Positions 10,350-21,180 of a DNA stretch of 64,000 nucleotides are shown in pieces. Under the pieces are notes generated by a model. That model was given only the letters and a program-made list of their open reading frames with translations. It had not been told where the DNA came from and searched no databases. Made by a program: the position numbers and the translations under genes. Origin of the DNA: Megalonaias nervosa (lineage: Eukaryota; Mollusca; Bivalvia; Unionida; Unionidae); NCBI GenBank assembly GCA_016617855.1, contig JAECUM010016699.1, positions 1-64,000 of the forward strand, written 5' to 3'. Every line of letters begins with the position of its first letter. The first letter of the stretch is position 1.

Positions 10350-11269
10350 GTTACGTATAGGCTAGTACAAAAGTAACAAAAGAAAAGAGTGAAGTCAGCA
10401 AGCTTTGTAAATTTAACAAAATAATTTATTTCCCCAGAAAACAAGGTAAAAATATGAAATAGTACTTACGGTTTGTGAATCTAATCCAAAAATTAATCCT
10501 AGAATTCAAAAATATAAGTCCTATCACTAAAATGTTCTAATTGAATCCAAGTTCGAATCTCCATGAAGTTCCAATATGGAAGGCGATGACGTCCTCTATA
10601 ACCAGTTTGTGTTGATGTGTCAACAGTTCCTTGTTGAGTCACCAAGAATATAATTCCGGCTTTTGAATTCCGAATAATTTTTAGTAAATGTCTTTGTCCA
10701 AGAATTTCGATGAAGAAATGTATTTTCCAGAGTGAACAAATTATTTTAAATAAAAAACTCAATTCAAATGGCAACAACAGGAATACCTCTCGGCCTGAAG
10801 GTATAATTTACGACTAAACCACAAAACACTGAGATTGAGAATTAAACCCAACTAAAACGCCATTTCAGACCCGCGTGATGGGTCACGTGATCACTCACTA
10901 CAAGTCAATTAGCACGTAGGCTAGAATAGCCCTATCTAAGAATCTGATTCCCACACTGGAAATGAATTTAAAAATAAAACGTCGTTTATTCAGACTAACA
11001 CGTGGGCTGAACATGACCTTGGTAATGACCAATCATTTTCACTCAATGTTTACAAAATCGAAATCAAGGTCAAGAACTAGGTTAGCTAAAAATATAATGT
11101 AGCAATATTTTTGCGTTCTAATCAGGCTAAAAGAACTGAACTAACTTTACTGGGAAAAATGTCAAATCCAGTAAAAATATTATCTTTACAATAAAATGTA
11201 ATAAAACAAAAATAAAATTAAAGAAATTTAAAACTAACACACAAATAATTTAATTACATATACGTAACA
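10350..11269 (-). mobile_element. Solo LTR of the gypsy family, nested in LINE A
   Basis: Bounded by TGTTACGTATA and TACGTAACA and flanked by CTTT on both sides (10,346-10,349 and 11,270-11,273), consistent with a 4-bp target duplication. It matches the LTR at 33,752-34,684, for example AAAAGAGTGAAG, AACAAGCTTTGTAAATTTAAC-type and ATGGAAGGCGATGACGTC words. The reading of the host LINE resumes on both sides. A solo LTR reflects LTR-LTR recombination that removed the internal region. Confidence 0.85.
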
Positions 11270-11273
11270 CTTT

Positions 11274-11889
11274 TTTTCTAATCATACTGTATAGTTCCTG
11301 TACGCTATTTTTTATTTCAGTTTGTGTATCATTATCTAGTAGTTCCTTAGCTTTTCTATCTGCTCTATCGTTCCCACTTAAGCTAATATGAGATGGAACC
11401 CACATTAGTTCAACAGTATTTCCTCTTTCCTCTATGTTTCTGATTAGCTGTAGAGCTTCCTGGAGAAAATTATCTCTGCCCCTAGAGTTGTTTGTTTTAA
11501 GTGAGTCCAAGACGCTTAGCGAGTCCGTTAATATGAGACTTTTTGTTTGAGGGTGTGCTGTTAATCCATTTAGTGCTTCAAGGATAGCCCAAAATTCAGC
11601 TGTGTAGATCAAAGTTCCATCAGGTAGCCATTTTCCAAATTCGTTGTTGTTGCTCGGTACTACTATTGCAGCGGCTGTTCTGTTAATTTCTATTGATTTG
11701 GATCCATCTGTGTAAAATTTGTTATATTCTTGGTACTTTTCTTCTATTATTGTATTGATTCCTGTTAGCATGTCTATTGGATTTTCTTGTTTCTGTCCTA
11801 ATTTTAGAGCCACGAAGTTGATCTTGGGTGGTTGGTTTCTCCAAGAGGTCGGATCTAGGTACTTAATTGGGTCTGTGTTTGTGATTTCC
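11274..11889 (-). pseudogene. LINE A RNase H domain
   Basis: About 205 open codons. Catalytic landmarks of LINE RNase H are present in order: FYTDGSKS (first Asp), ETAEFWAIL-like AEFWAILEAL (Glu), LTDSLSVLDSL (second Asp) and WVPSHISLSGNDRADRKAKE (His and last Asp). RNase H removes RNA from the cDNA hybrid. Upstream, the sequence changes abruptly near 11,885-11,890 to ORF1-type sequence, showing loss of the endonuclease and RT. Confidence 0.75.
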
Positions 11890-12592
11890 ATGAACTTAGC
11901 TAATTGATTTGCTGTACCACACCAAATTATTATGTAGTTTGTTTTGGGTCTGATGATTTTAAACTCACCTTTGTAATGTTTGTTTAATTCACCAACTAAA
12001 CTTCTGTTGCTAATATTTATGAGTTTGGAGTTTTACTGTTGATGAACAGCGTTAACTCAATTGGATGGTATTTGTTTGGTCTTATTTCTTTTACTTTCTT
12101 TTTTCCTTCTTTTCTCCTTGGTTTTTTCCTTAGTCCTTGGTGGTTCTGTTCTTCTTGTATTCTTGTTTTCCTTTCCTTTGATTTGTTTAACTCTTTCTTG
12201 CTACTGGTTGGGTCCTTTCCACTTGTTGCTTTGATAACTTGCTTACCTTTGACTGTTTTTTCCCCTTTCCTACAATTGTAATATTTGGACTTGTTTCTTC
12301 CATATTTTTTTATTTGCTTCCAGTGTAGTTGATAAAGTTGCTTTATCAGATCCTCTATTTCTTCCTGTTCCTCAGGATCTTTTGTTGTATACGGTTTGGA
12401 TGGCCCAGGTGTTTGGCTGCAATGTATCGTTTTCCCTTTTCCATTAGTATCCTTTTTCCTAAGTATATTATTTTGATCCTCTCCTGTTTTTGTTGTTTTT
12501 CTTTGGTTCCAGTCTGTTTTGATTTTGAAGTCTTCGGAACGCACTGCTTTATGTGCCTCAAGCAGGGACGTGAAAGAAAAACATCCCCTCAC
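11890..12592 (-). pseudogene. LINE A ORF1 fragment
   Basis: A very basic Lys-rich frame of 191 codons (12,017-12,592), ending near YHPIELTLFINSKTPNS, plus out-of-frame continuation with YIIIWCGTANQLAKFMEI. The same two motifs occur in LINE C ORF1 at about 19.6-19.8 kb, which identifies the region. It is probably RNA-binding by analogy with other LINE ORF1 proteins. Confidence 0.6.
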
Positions 12593-12640
12593 ACCAACTA
12601 CACATCACATACCAAACAACCACAAGTGGTAATAGCGCGG

Positions 12641-12872
12641 ACCAAAAAGAAATTATTTTACATATTTATTTACAAACCAAGACGCATTTTTTTTTAAAAA
12701 AAAAACAAAAAAAAAACTACACTATACTTCATACAAACACAATGGAGAAGGGAAAATTTTTTTTTTTTTTAAAAAACCTCACCCAAACAAAACCATACAA
12801 CTACCACACTTACCAAACACACACTTTCAAACTAGCAAAGTTAGTAACCGTTTATAGTCACACCACTAAACC

Positions 12873-12933
<61 letters not shown>

Positions 12934-12944
12934 TAGAGTAGGTA
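12641..12944. repeat. Homopolymer runs and (CA)n microsatellite
   Basis: A-rich and T-rich runs at 12,685-12,770 lead to a pure (CA)n array at about 12,874-12,932. This is the junction between LINE A and the second Polinton-end module. Confidence 0.9.
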
Positions 12945-13061
12945 GACGGGCTTTTGTTGTGAAAACACCCACAAATACACACTAACATACAAACAAAAAT
13001 ACATTCGGTAATGGAGTAGTATCTTTCTATTCTATAGATCTGGTTAGCCCTGAAAACGACT
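12945..13061 (-). repeat. Truncated, decayed copy of the Polinton terminal repeat
   Basis: On the minus strand the stem-loop is followed by AGATCTATAGAATAGAAAGA and a TTTTTGTTTGTATG...GTGTATTTGTG stretch that parallels 8,300 to 8,190. The outer TTGTCCCTATA repeats are absent. Confidence 0.55.
13046..13061 (-). terminator. Degenerate histone-type stem-loop
   Basis: Minus strand AGTCGTTTTCAGGGCT keeps the TTTC loop and five of six pairs, with one G-G mismatch. A GAAAGA word follows 18 nt downstream. It is a third, weaker copy of the signal in the terminal repeats. Confidence 0.5.
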
Positions 13062-13464
13062 GAGTTTTGTTTGGCTCCAGAGAACCATGTCAATGCCCAC
13101 ACCCACCAGGTAGGTGACCACACACAGCGGCAACTCCAATTGTTTTCCCAATTCAATCTTAATGTTAGGAGCGCAGAAGGGTGATGGGTGACCTCATTAT
13201 CCCAATTTTCAGTTTGAGGGAGCCTGAATGCTCTGTCCCTCACCACTCTCCGTTGTGCCTGCGTATGTTGTGGGTGATGCGGCTCCCACTCTTGCAACAG
13301 TCTCTCCAATTATCAACGGTTCTCAATCATGGGGACAGTGGTTCTCGGTGGTTTTGTTTGGCGCTGTGGTGACTGAAGTAATGTCCTCACCACAGGCTTC
13401 TCCTCAGAGCTTTGACTTATGATGATGTGAGGCAGTACCCTTTCTTTTCCTCTTCTTCTTTTAT

Positions 13465-13590
13465 CTATTTTTCTTCATCCTCTTCAGTATTGGCTGTCTC
13501 ATTAATCACCTCCGTAGCCAGTTCTTCCAGGAGGTGACGAGCATACTCTAGGTGCATTTGGAGTTCTAGGAGGTTCTCTCTTCTGTTCAT
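13465..13590 (-). CDS. Remnant of terminal ORF, second module
   Basis: A 42-codon frame starting MNRRENLLELQMHLEYARHL and ending in an acidic EEDEEK run. Its leader (GGCTACCCATCGTTAACATG) resembles that of the 8.9-kb ORF, but the protein body does not obviously match. Beyond the stop, down to the stem-loop at 13,061, there are only broken frames. Unknown function. Confidence 0.35.
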   Translation of the reverse strand: MNRRENLLELQMHLEYARHLLEELATEVINETANTEEDEEK

Positions 13591-13625
13591 CTTCTACGTT
13601 GTTGACATGTTAACGATGGGTAGCC

Positions 13626-13656
13626 AGACTGAATTAATCAATCAATTATACTATTA
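13626..13656 (-). promoter_or_regulatory. Core promoter, second module
   Basis: Minus strand TAGTATAATTG followed by TCAGTCTGGCTACCC, matching the TATA plus CAGTC arrangement at 8,931-8,970. Confidence 0.45.
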
Positions 13657-13796
13657 ACGTCGCTTGTGCACTCAGTGCATTTTCAACGGGTTTATTCTCA
13701 CACTGTAGGTTTGTAGGTTATTTACTTGGTCGAGCAGATAGGTATGGAGCCACTATCCCTCCCTTTTATGCATGCATTGCATACTATTTAATTGCA

Positions 13797-13883
13797 ATGT
13801 CCGGGCGAGGCAAGGGCCGGAAGCCACGACGGGAAAAGCAGCGCCAGCGGCACGGCAGGCACCCCAAACATCCTGGTATATAG
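13797..13883 (+). pseudogene. Histone-like mini-ORF, copy C
   Basis: A 28-residue frame starting MSGRGKGRKPRREKQRQRHG. The first seven residues are exactly the H4/H2A N-terminus, and the DNA downstream (GCGCCAGCGGCACGGC) can be aligned to the H4 AKRHRK region with small gaps. It ends at TAG. Same position and strand as copy A relative to the module. The histone origin is an inference. Confidence 0.4.
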
Positions 13884-14060
13884 GCCTAATATTGACGTCT
13901 TGCAATCTTGAATTTGATCTGAGACTGTGTCTGTTCTAATGTGGGAAGCGATTGGCCATTTGAGCATTTATTTATTTGGGGATTTAGTGTGATGTGTTTA
14001 TTTGGGGATAAATGCTGTTACACCTAAAATAATTTTAGTTCTGCCTTGCGCGGAGGGCAT

Positions 14061-14208
14061 GCTGACTTGGGCCTTAGTCATCTCATTTATTTATTTGGGG
14101 GCTTATCATTAATACCTTAACCCTACTTATATATTTTATAAATATTACCATTTTCCAATCGTTGCCACATTGTGAAGCGGGTCCTGATGGCTTTGGGTTT
14201 GAGTCACC
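14061..14208. other. Pair of conserved hairpins, copy C
   Basis: Hairpin 1 has TGACT/AGTCA around TGGGCCTT (14,063-14,080). Hairpin 2 has GATGGCT/AGTCACC around TTGGGTTTG (14,186-14,208, one mismatch). Compared with copy A, one stem pair changed T-A to C-G, so pairing is kept while sequence drifts. Confidence 0.5.
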
Positions 14209-15059
14209 TTATATCCATTAAAATTAGAGGGCTAGTTATTATAGACTATTACTTGTTTTTGTTTTTCCACTGGCCATTGCCAAAAGTAGATATAGTAATA
14301 GAAAGGTAGAGTGAGAAGGAAGTCCCGTTAACATTGCATTGTCTTGGTCAAATGCCATCGATCGTAATTGGCCAAGGGGAGACAGGTCAAGCCCTCACAA
14401 ATGATATACGGTCCGCCGTATGCGCACTGGTATCAGACCATCCCTAGGCGGACAATGTTCTGTGTTTCCTACATCATCCAATCTAGCTCGCCCGCCAGGG
14501 TTACTCACGTCGCCTGCATTTGCCTTGATGAAAAGCTTATAGATATGATAGTATGTATATGTTTTCTAAACTAGTGATATATAGAGAATATAATAAGTGG
14601 TTACTTTGTTAAATTTTCTTATACTTACCGATTTCTTTAATAAATAGAATAATATTGTTATAGGTGGATTTAATATTATGATTTTTCTTTTTGGCAAGTA
14701 AATCAGGATAGATAGCTGGTGACATGATTGTTTTTTGCTTACATTTGAAGAAGTTCCTTTGTCTTTGGTATTTGGGCCAATTGTTAAAATATGGTACAAA
14801 TATTCATGCTCCGGACAATACGGGCAGATGGTTCCTCTTGTTTATTTCTCGGTTATGTATTTCCCAAAACTGCCGGCTAGTAATGTTTTCACAGTTATAA
14901 TTCTATTGATTACTTGTTGACTTGTGTGGGAGTTGACTTTAGGCGCCGAAATATTTCTTTTGACTCCCTTTGGTAATCTGTTTAGTTTCCTTCCTTTGCT
15001 GCAATTGTCCCATTCTTGTTGTCATTTTGTATTAATTTTGATTTTGATTTGGCTGTATA

Positions 15060-15690
15060 GTTACTGTATATTGTAGCTTATACTGACTGCTTGGTCCTTC
15101 ATTAGATTTTCCTTGGCTGCATGGTCTGCTTTTTCATTGATTAATGTTAGATGTTAGTTTATTATTTTTAAGGTTCCTAATTTTATATATGGCTTCGCGA
15201 AGATAATTTTCTATGCCTCTTGAGTTCCCTATTGCTAGTGTTTTACGACGCTAAGTGAGTCCGTTATAATTAGGTTCCTAGTAGTTTGATTACTTTCAAT
15301 CTAATTTTGGGCTTCAAGTATGGCCAAGAATTCCGCTGGAGCATCCATCAGGAAGTCTATCTTTTGTTACTATACATCTATCCGGTATCCGTTTTATTAA
15401 GTTCTCGTGATTTCGATCCATCCGTATATATTTTGGTATGGTTCAAGTATTTGCTTTCCAGTATTGAGTTGACGTTTGCCAAGATTTCAATTGGCTTTTC
15501 GTATCTGTTTTCAAAGTATATTGTTTCCAAATTGATGGTCGGTGATTTGTTTCTCCAAGGTGTAGAATCAGTGTATTTGATGGGTTCGGCTGTCATTGTG
15601 GGTAGCCCAAGATTGTAACTTATCTCATGTATTGTTTTACCTCCCGGCGGGTTTGGGACTACCTTTTTATAAAGGGTTTTTGACATTTGT
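15060..15690 (-). pseudogene. LINE C RNase H domain
   Basis: The best-preserved piece is at 15,378-15,686, with STPWRNKSPTINLE leading into KIYTDGSKSRELNKT, the first catalytic Asp region. The later Glu/Asp parts are spread over other frames. It aligns with 11,274-11,889 of LINE A at about half identity. Confidence 0.65.
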
Positions 15691-16920
15691 TAATGTCAAT
15701 TTGTGTAGGATGTAGTTCATCATATAAGAATAATCTTGCAACATATCTGAGTAGCTGTTCCTCTCTTCGTAGTTGCAATTTATTAATACGCTTTTAAGTG
15801 CTCCTGTGCAAATCTTTACGGCCTGGAGTTGGATCTTGTCTAGTTTTTTAAGTAACGACTTGTTGGCCGATGCATCTATTTGACTTCCATAATCTAGTTT
15901 AGATTGAATCAGTGACATATAGCATGATCAATGTATCTTGATCGGCTCCCTCGGTTCCTCCTGTGATGTCCCTTAAGAGATTTAGGTCTTGGTGACATCT
16001 TTCGATTAGATCCTTAATGTGAGGTTTCCAACTAAGATGTTCGTCCAGCAACATTCCTAAAACGTATGTTTCCATGACAAAACTGATAGGTATATTTTGC
16101 AGCAGCAGTGTTGGATAAGCTTTATTTTTCGTTTTGGTTGGAGAGAAAAGCACACCTACAGATTTCCTAGAAGAAATTTTAAAGCCCCAATTGTCAGTCC
16201 ATTTACCTTCGATGTCCAAACTGGTTTGAATTTCACTGATTCCACTGTCATCAGCAAACTGTGTTAGATCTATTTTTGGGTTGGTGATATTTTTACCTAA
16301 ATCATTGATCATAATATTGAATAAGGTTGGGCTTATGACACTTCCTTGTGGGGTGCCATTATCAAGTTTGTAAATATCAGAATATTGATCTCCAATTCTA
16401 GTTTTAATTTGCCACCCTGTCAAGAAGCTGGACATCCATTTATGCATTCGACATGTTATGCCGTATTTGTTAAGTTTTGCTTTGAGTCCTTTAGTCCATA
16501 CTAGATCAAATGCTTTATCTAAATCCAAGAATACTGCTATTAGGTGTCTAACACATTTTCTTTTTGACTTGAATGCTAATTTTATGTTAGCTTCTAATCT
16601 AACTAGTTGGTCTAAGGTTGATCTTTTATTTCTAAACCCACTTCGATTTGGAGTGATTAAGTTATGACTTTCTAGGTGGTCTTTCAATCTATTATTGACC
16701 ATAATTTCCATAATTTTTCATATATTCTTTGTGAGGGAGATCAGTCTATAGGTATTGATGTTTCCGGGATCTATTCCCGGTTTTTGGATTGCGCTAACTC
16801 TGGCTTGCTTCCATTTATTAGGTATTTTATTGTTAACCAAAGTAGATTAATCATGTCTAATATAATATTTTCCATGTTTTCTGGTAAATTTTTATTTATC
16901 TTGTATCCCAATAGATCTTC
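15670..16920 (-). pseudogene. LINE C reverse transcriptase
   Basis: The open frame 15,899-16,711 (270 codons) shows RT motifs in order: RSGFRNKRSTLDQL, FLDLDKAFDLVW (motif A), NGTPQGSVISPTLFNIMIND (motif B), FADDSG (motif C, a Y-to-F and D-to-S variant of YADD) and YVLGMLLDEHLSWKPHI. The N-terminal part continues in another frame to about 16,920, where an insertion or stop breaks it; the C-terminal thumb is at 15,667-15,918. RT copies element RNA at the nicked target. Confidence 0.85.
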
Positions 16921-17149
16921 CTAGTAGACTTTTTTTTTTTTACCATAAAATGCTTTCCTCCATTCATATATTGTGGAGTGGTCATTTGGTGGTGACCTGT
17001 TACCATTGCATACTTGATCAGTCACCAAATGGGGTTTTAGATTTTTTAAAGTTACTCTTTTCTTTTGAAATTCATTATTGTGGTTGCCATTGTTACTTAG
17101 CCCTGCGAAGTGCCTGGCTATTTGGTTTGCCAATTCTTTGCTAGTATTT

Positions 17150-18420
17150 CCTCCCGGTAGTTTTGGTAATTGTTTCGGGGTTTTTCCTTTTATTCTCTTA
17201 ATTTTGTCCCATACCTGTTTTGCATTGCTTTTATTAGCAAGGGACGTACAGTAATTATGCCTAGTACTGACCTCTTTGGTCTGGGTTTCTTTTCTTTGTA
17301 TTTTAAAAAAATCTGATAAGAGTTTATTATGTTTGAATCTATTTAATGCTTTTAATTTTCTTTAAACGCCATTTTACATTCATCCGCCTCCAGGGCATTG
17401 GCATTTGCTAAGTGTAGGTTTAGTTTTGAGGATGCTCTTATTACCAATATTGTTAATTGCTTCTATGATATTTTCATAGTATTGATCTGGATTTTGATGC
17501 TTTAAATCGTCTATTTTAAACTTGATGAGTAATGCTTTAAATGTTTCCCAATCCACCTTATCAAATTGCCATCTTGGTTTTTAATTCTCTTGTAATGTGG
17601 GAGTTTGGGCGTAAATAGTAATTGCAATTTGGAAGTGATCGCTCCCTAAGGTATTTTCCTGCATAACTTTCCAGTCTGTAATCAATGCTATTTCAGTAGT
17701 GCAGATAGAGGACAATGGCACACGTCATTCCATTTTCAGGATCTAATCTGGTTGGAGTTCCCGTATTCAATATATTTAATTTGTCTACTCTCATCCATTT
17801 TCTATAACTTTTCCTCTTTTATTTAGGTGGTTCCCTCCCCATTGTTTACTATGGGCGTTAACGTAGTCATTTATGATCGCATGCATGCATCGCTTTTTAA
17901 TAATGTTTTCATAGTTTAGAGTTAAACTTTGTTTCCACCCGGGTCATGTATATTATATAGCAGGGGTCGGCAGCCAAACATCTCGATTTTAACAGTGTTT
18001 CTCTCTTACTGGTGGCACGCGCTCGTTAATGTTGTAAAAAATCCGGAAAAAAGTGTCACACTATGTAAAATAGATTGCCGACCTTTGTTACATAGGTTCA
18101 TTTGTAATGCTTTAGTTTCAATATTTAATTGTTGTTCTTCAATGTGATTACTGTATACTTCGGGCTCGATTCTAATTTCTGTGATGTTTGGGATCGAATC
18201 GTTCAGATATATAGCCAATCCTCCACCCCTTTTTCCATTACTCCTATTTTGAAAGAACGGCGTATTATAACCTGTCATTTTCGGGGTGGTTTGTTCAGTA
18301 CTTAAGTGTGTTTCTTGTAAGCATATGATGTCGGGCTTGTTAACTGCCGAGTTAATGGCAGCTATTAGTTCAGGACGATTCTTAATTAAACCTCTTCAAT
18401 TCCATTGCCAAATTATTATG
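17150..18420 (-). pseudogene. LINE C APE-type endonuclease
   Basis: Minus-strand fragments give NKPDIICLQETHLS (the catalytic Glu region of APE nucleases), GGGLAIYLNDSIPN and, further on, an ENTLGSDHFQI segment (the catalytic Asp-His near the domain end). The domain makes the first nick for target-primed reverse transcription. It is split by the hAT MITE at 17,961-18,087 and by several stops. Confidence 0.75.
17961..18087. mobile_element. hAT MITE inside LINE C
   Basis: Ends CAGGGGTCGGCAGCC and, inverted, CAAAGGTCGGCAATC. The flanks TTATATAG and TTACATAG form an 8-bp target duplication with one mismatch. The LINE endonuclease frame resumes on both sides, so the 127-bp insertion is dated after LINE C arrived. 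Confidence 0.85.
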
Positions 18421-21140
18421 TTTTCTATTCTGGTACTTGGTTATTGATTTGTAGTATACCCATTATTAGTTCTTTAATATATTTTAGTATAACTATTAGA
18501 TTTATACTTCCATATTTATAATTATGATTTGGGACCATGTTACTATTGCTTAAGCCTGAGTTTGAAGGAGCAGGTTGGGGATTTTTGTTTTCTTGACCAG
18601 TTACTGTTTGATTTATTGCATTGCTGTTAGTACCTGTTATAGCATTGCTTACTGTATCATCCATTACACTACTTGCTACTTTTATATGGTGATGTTTGAC
18701 CTGTTTACTATGCTTGCTGTTTAATTTGGCCTGATTACTATTATTACTGTTGTGATATTCATTTCTATTGGTAATCTTCTCCGTCTTCTTTTCTTCGTTA
18801 TTTTTTGTTTGGCTTGTTTCCGTTCCTTTTTCTCTTCTTCCGTTGGTTGGCGCTCCTTCGTCAGATTCTTCTTACGTACTGTCTTACTACTGTCCATTGT
18901 ATTTTCTTAAATTGTCTCTTTTGTGGTTTCCTGGAGGGATGTGCCTATCACTTGTATCGTTGCCACGCATTGATTGTTTAGCTCTGTTCTGTTGGCTTGG
19001 TGATACATTAGGTATTCCTCTTCCATCAGTCTGATAAGTTCTTGCTCCCTGGTGGTGTAGATGCATTCTGTGGATTTGGGTGTGTGTTTTCTATGGCAGT
19101 TAGCATACCTTGGTTCATACCGATTACAGCTTCCTTGATGTTCTTCTCCACATTGATTAAATCAGACTTTTCTTCTACAGTTGGTGGTAAAATGGCCCGA
19201 TCATTTGCAATTGTTGCAAAATCTAGACTTGTTTAGATACTTGTGTAGTAGGTATGATTTTTTTTATGCGGTCCAAGCATTACCATTAGAGGTGGGGGGG
19301 GGGGTGTCAAACATTCTAGGAGTACTGCGGAGGGTTCGAAATCTCACTGATTTTTTAAGCTTGATAACACCTTTGATGTTGTTACCATAGTGTACTAATT
19401 CCTCTCCTATTTCTGTAATGGATTTGTATTGATGATAGCCATTTAATTTTAGTATGGCTTTAAATCCAGTTATTTTCTTCATTCTTTCTCTTTTGTTCTC
19501 CACTTTGTTCGAGGGTTGTCAGCGTTATTGGGAGGAATTTAGTTGTTTACAGTTCGATGTCGTGTGACAGTGACTTGTATTCCTCATATGTCTTTAATTT
19601 CCAGAAACTTGGCTAATTGTTGGGATGTGTTGCACCAAATTATTACATAGTTAGCCTTTATTCCGATTAATCTAAACTCACGCTTATGGTATTTGGTCGA
19701 CTCCGAGACTAAGTTTTTCTGCTGATATTCAGTAGTTTTGGATTCTTGCTACTGATAAATAGAGTTAGTTCGACTGGGTGATGACGATTCTTGGATGTTA
19801 GATTATCTTCATGGGGTTTCCTGGTTTTAGTTGGTTTCGTCCCTTTCTGTCCTCCTTGATTTAGATAGGTTTTCTCTGTATTTTCGGCTGTTGTATGAGT
19901 TGTATGTTTCTCATTTTTTCCCTCTTGTTTTTTTCTGTTGATCTCTGTTACTGGTCTTGATTCTTTGTTCACCTTTTATTGGTTTCTTCCCCTTGCCTTT
20001 TCCGTAGTTTATTGGAGTAATTTTTACTTTCGGATGATCTTTGTTGCTTCTATCCTTTTTCCGAAATGGTGGGTCCAGTTCCTTCAGCAGCTTTATTAGT
20101 TCTTCATCGTCCTCCTCTACACGGGGTTTGGAAGGACTCGGTTGTTGACTACAGTGAATCTCTTCTTTTTCAGTCTGTTTAGTATACCGTTTGGTTTTTT
20201 CTTTTCCTTCATTGTTTCAGTTGGTTAGGGTTTTCCTTTCTTAGTTATATCCTGTTGATTCTAATGTATATGTATCTGGTCCTTGCAAAGTTATTCTTGG
20301 GCTAACTTCTTTCTTATTCTTCTTTGTCTGATTTTCCTTCGGCGATGTTGCTTTTAACAATTCATTGTTGTCCCCTGTTACAATCGTTGCATAGGTTCTT
20401 CTTATGGTTAGTTCTGATTCTGTTTCTCTATGACGCACTTTTTGTTCTGGATTGCTCTCATTGGGTGTTGAAATCTCATTTTTTGTCTTTACTTCTGATA
20501 TATTTCGCCTCTCTTGGTTGTGATCTATAAGATTGCATTTGTCTTGCATGGTGTTAATGCCAGTACTGGTAGTTGGTATTCGTTTGCCTCTATTTTTAAT
20601 GTGATTTCCAAATGGCTTAGGTCGACCTTTATTTGGTGACATGTTATCAATTGCCTCTTTCATATTGTCTTATCTTTTTCTGGATCTAGTCAGTTCACTG
20701 CTTCCGACTTTCCTGGTCTCTTGTATTACCCCTTTGTTTATATCCACGTTTTCTATCATTGTTTTGTTTGCACTCCCTTCCCTCACCAGTGTTATGTTGT
20801 CTGGTCTGTGTTTTTATTCCCATTTTATATGCATGGATTTTTTTTTTGGTGTGTCCAGTATGGGGACCCAAGAATGGAGTCCTCTAAAGTTTCCATATTC
20901 TGTTGCTATTTAAATTTGGGTGAGTTTTCCGGTACAGCTGGTGATAGCACTGTTCGAGGGTGGTGTTGATACTGGTGAGTGGTCTGGTATATGGGCATAA
21001 ACAGACAGTGTCCTAGTTATAGTTTCCCTTGCGGTTGGGTTGTTGTTAAATTGTCCTATAATTACTTGGCCCATTTGGTGGAAGGATTCGGAATCCTGCA
21101 CAGGGGTATTTGTAACAATAGAGTTGCTATCCTGCATTGG
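18421..21140 (-). pseudogene. LINE C ORF1 (gag-like)
   Basis: Broken frames at 20,910-21,137, 20,241-20,663, 19,709-19,972 and 19,264-19,503 are hydrophilic and Lys/Thr/Asn-rich. A CCHC knuckle reads at 19,177-19,218 (CNNCK then SGHFTTNC, with a stop inside), followed by more Cys/His pairs (YANCHRKHTPKSTEC). The HPVELTLFISSKNPKLL motif matches LINE A ORF1. LINE ORF1 proteins of this group bind element RNA. Confidence 0.65.
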
Positions 21141-21180
21141 GTTGTCAAGGTTAGTTAGCCTACTCTGGCTTCTAGTTTAA

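Larger units (their letters stand above)
9900..12640 (-). mobile_element. Decayed LINE A (RNase-H-bearing, I/R1-like group)
   Basis: Read on the minus strand it has an ORF1-type basic region, then RNase H, then a C-terminal CX2C...H...C domain. The endonuclease and reverse transcriptase are deleted. A solo LTR interrupts it at 10,350-11,269. Its proteins match those of LINE C at 14.6-21.2 kb at moderate identity, so they are two families or old copies. Confidence 0.75.
14560..21180 (-). mobile_element. Near full-length decayed LINE C (APE endonuclease, RT, RNase H)
   Basis: On the minus strand the order is ORF1 with CCHC knuckles (21.1-18.4 kb), APE-type endonuclease (18.4-17.1), RT (16.9-15.7), RNase H (15.7-15.1) and a C-terminal CPYC motif (14.8). 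This is the layout of I/R1/LOA-group LINEs. Many stops and frameshifts make it non-functional. An hAT MITE splits the endonuclease. Confidence 0.85.

Noticed and set aside
10032..10365. Plus-strand ORF 10,090-10,365
   Set aside because: Shadow of the LINE C-terminal domain and crosses into the solo LTR.
12866..13309. Minus-strand 147-codon ORF
   Set aside because: Its end is made of the CA repeat and it crosses the stem-loop and terminal-repeat fragment; it has no family motif.
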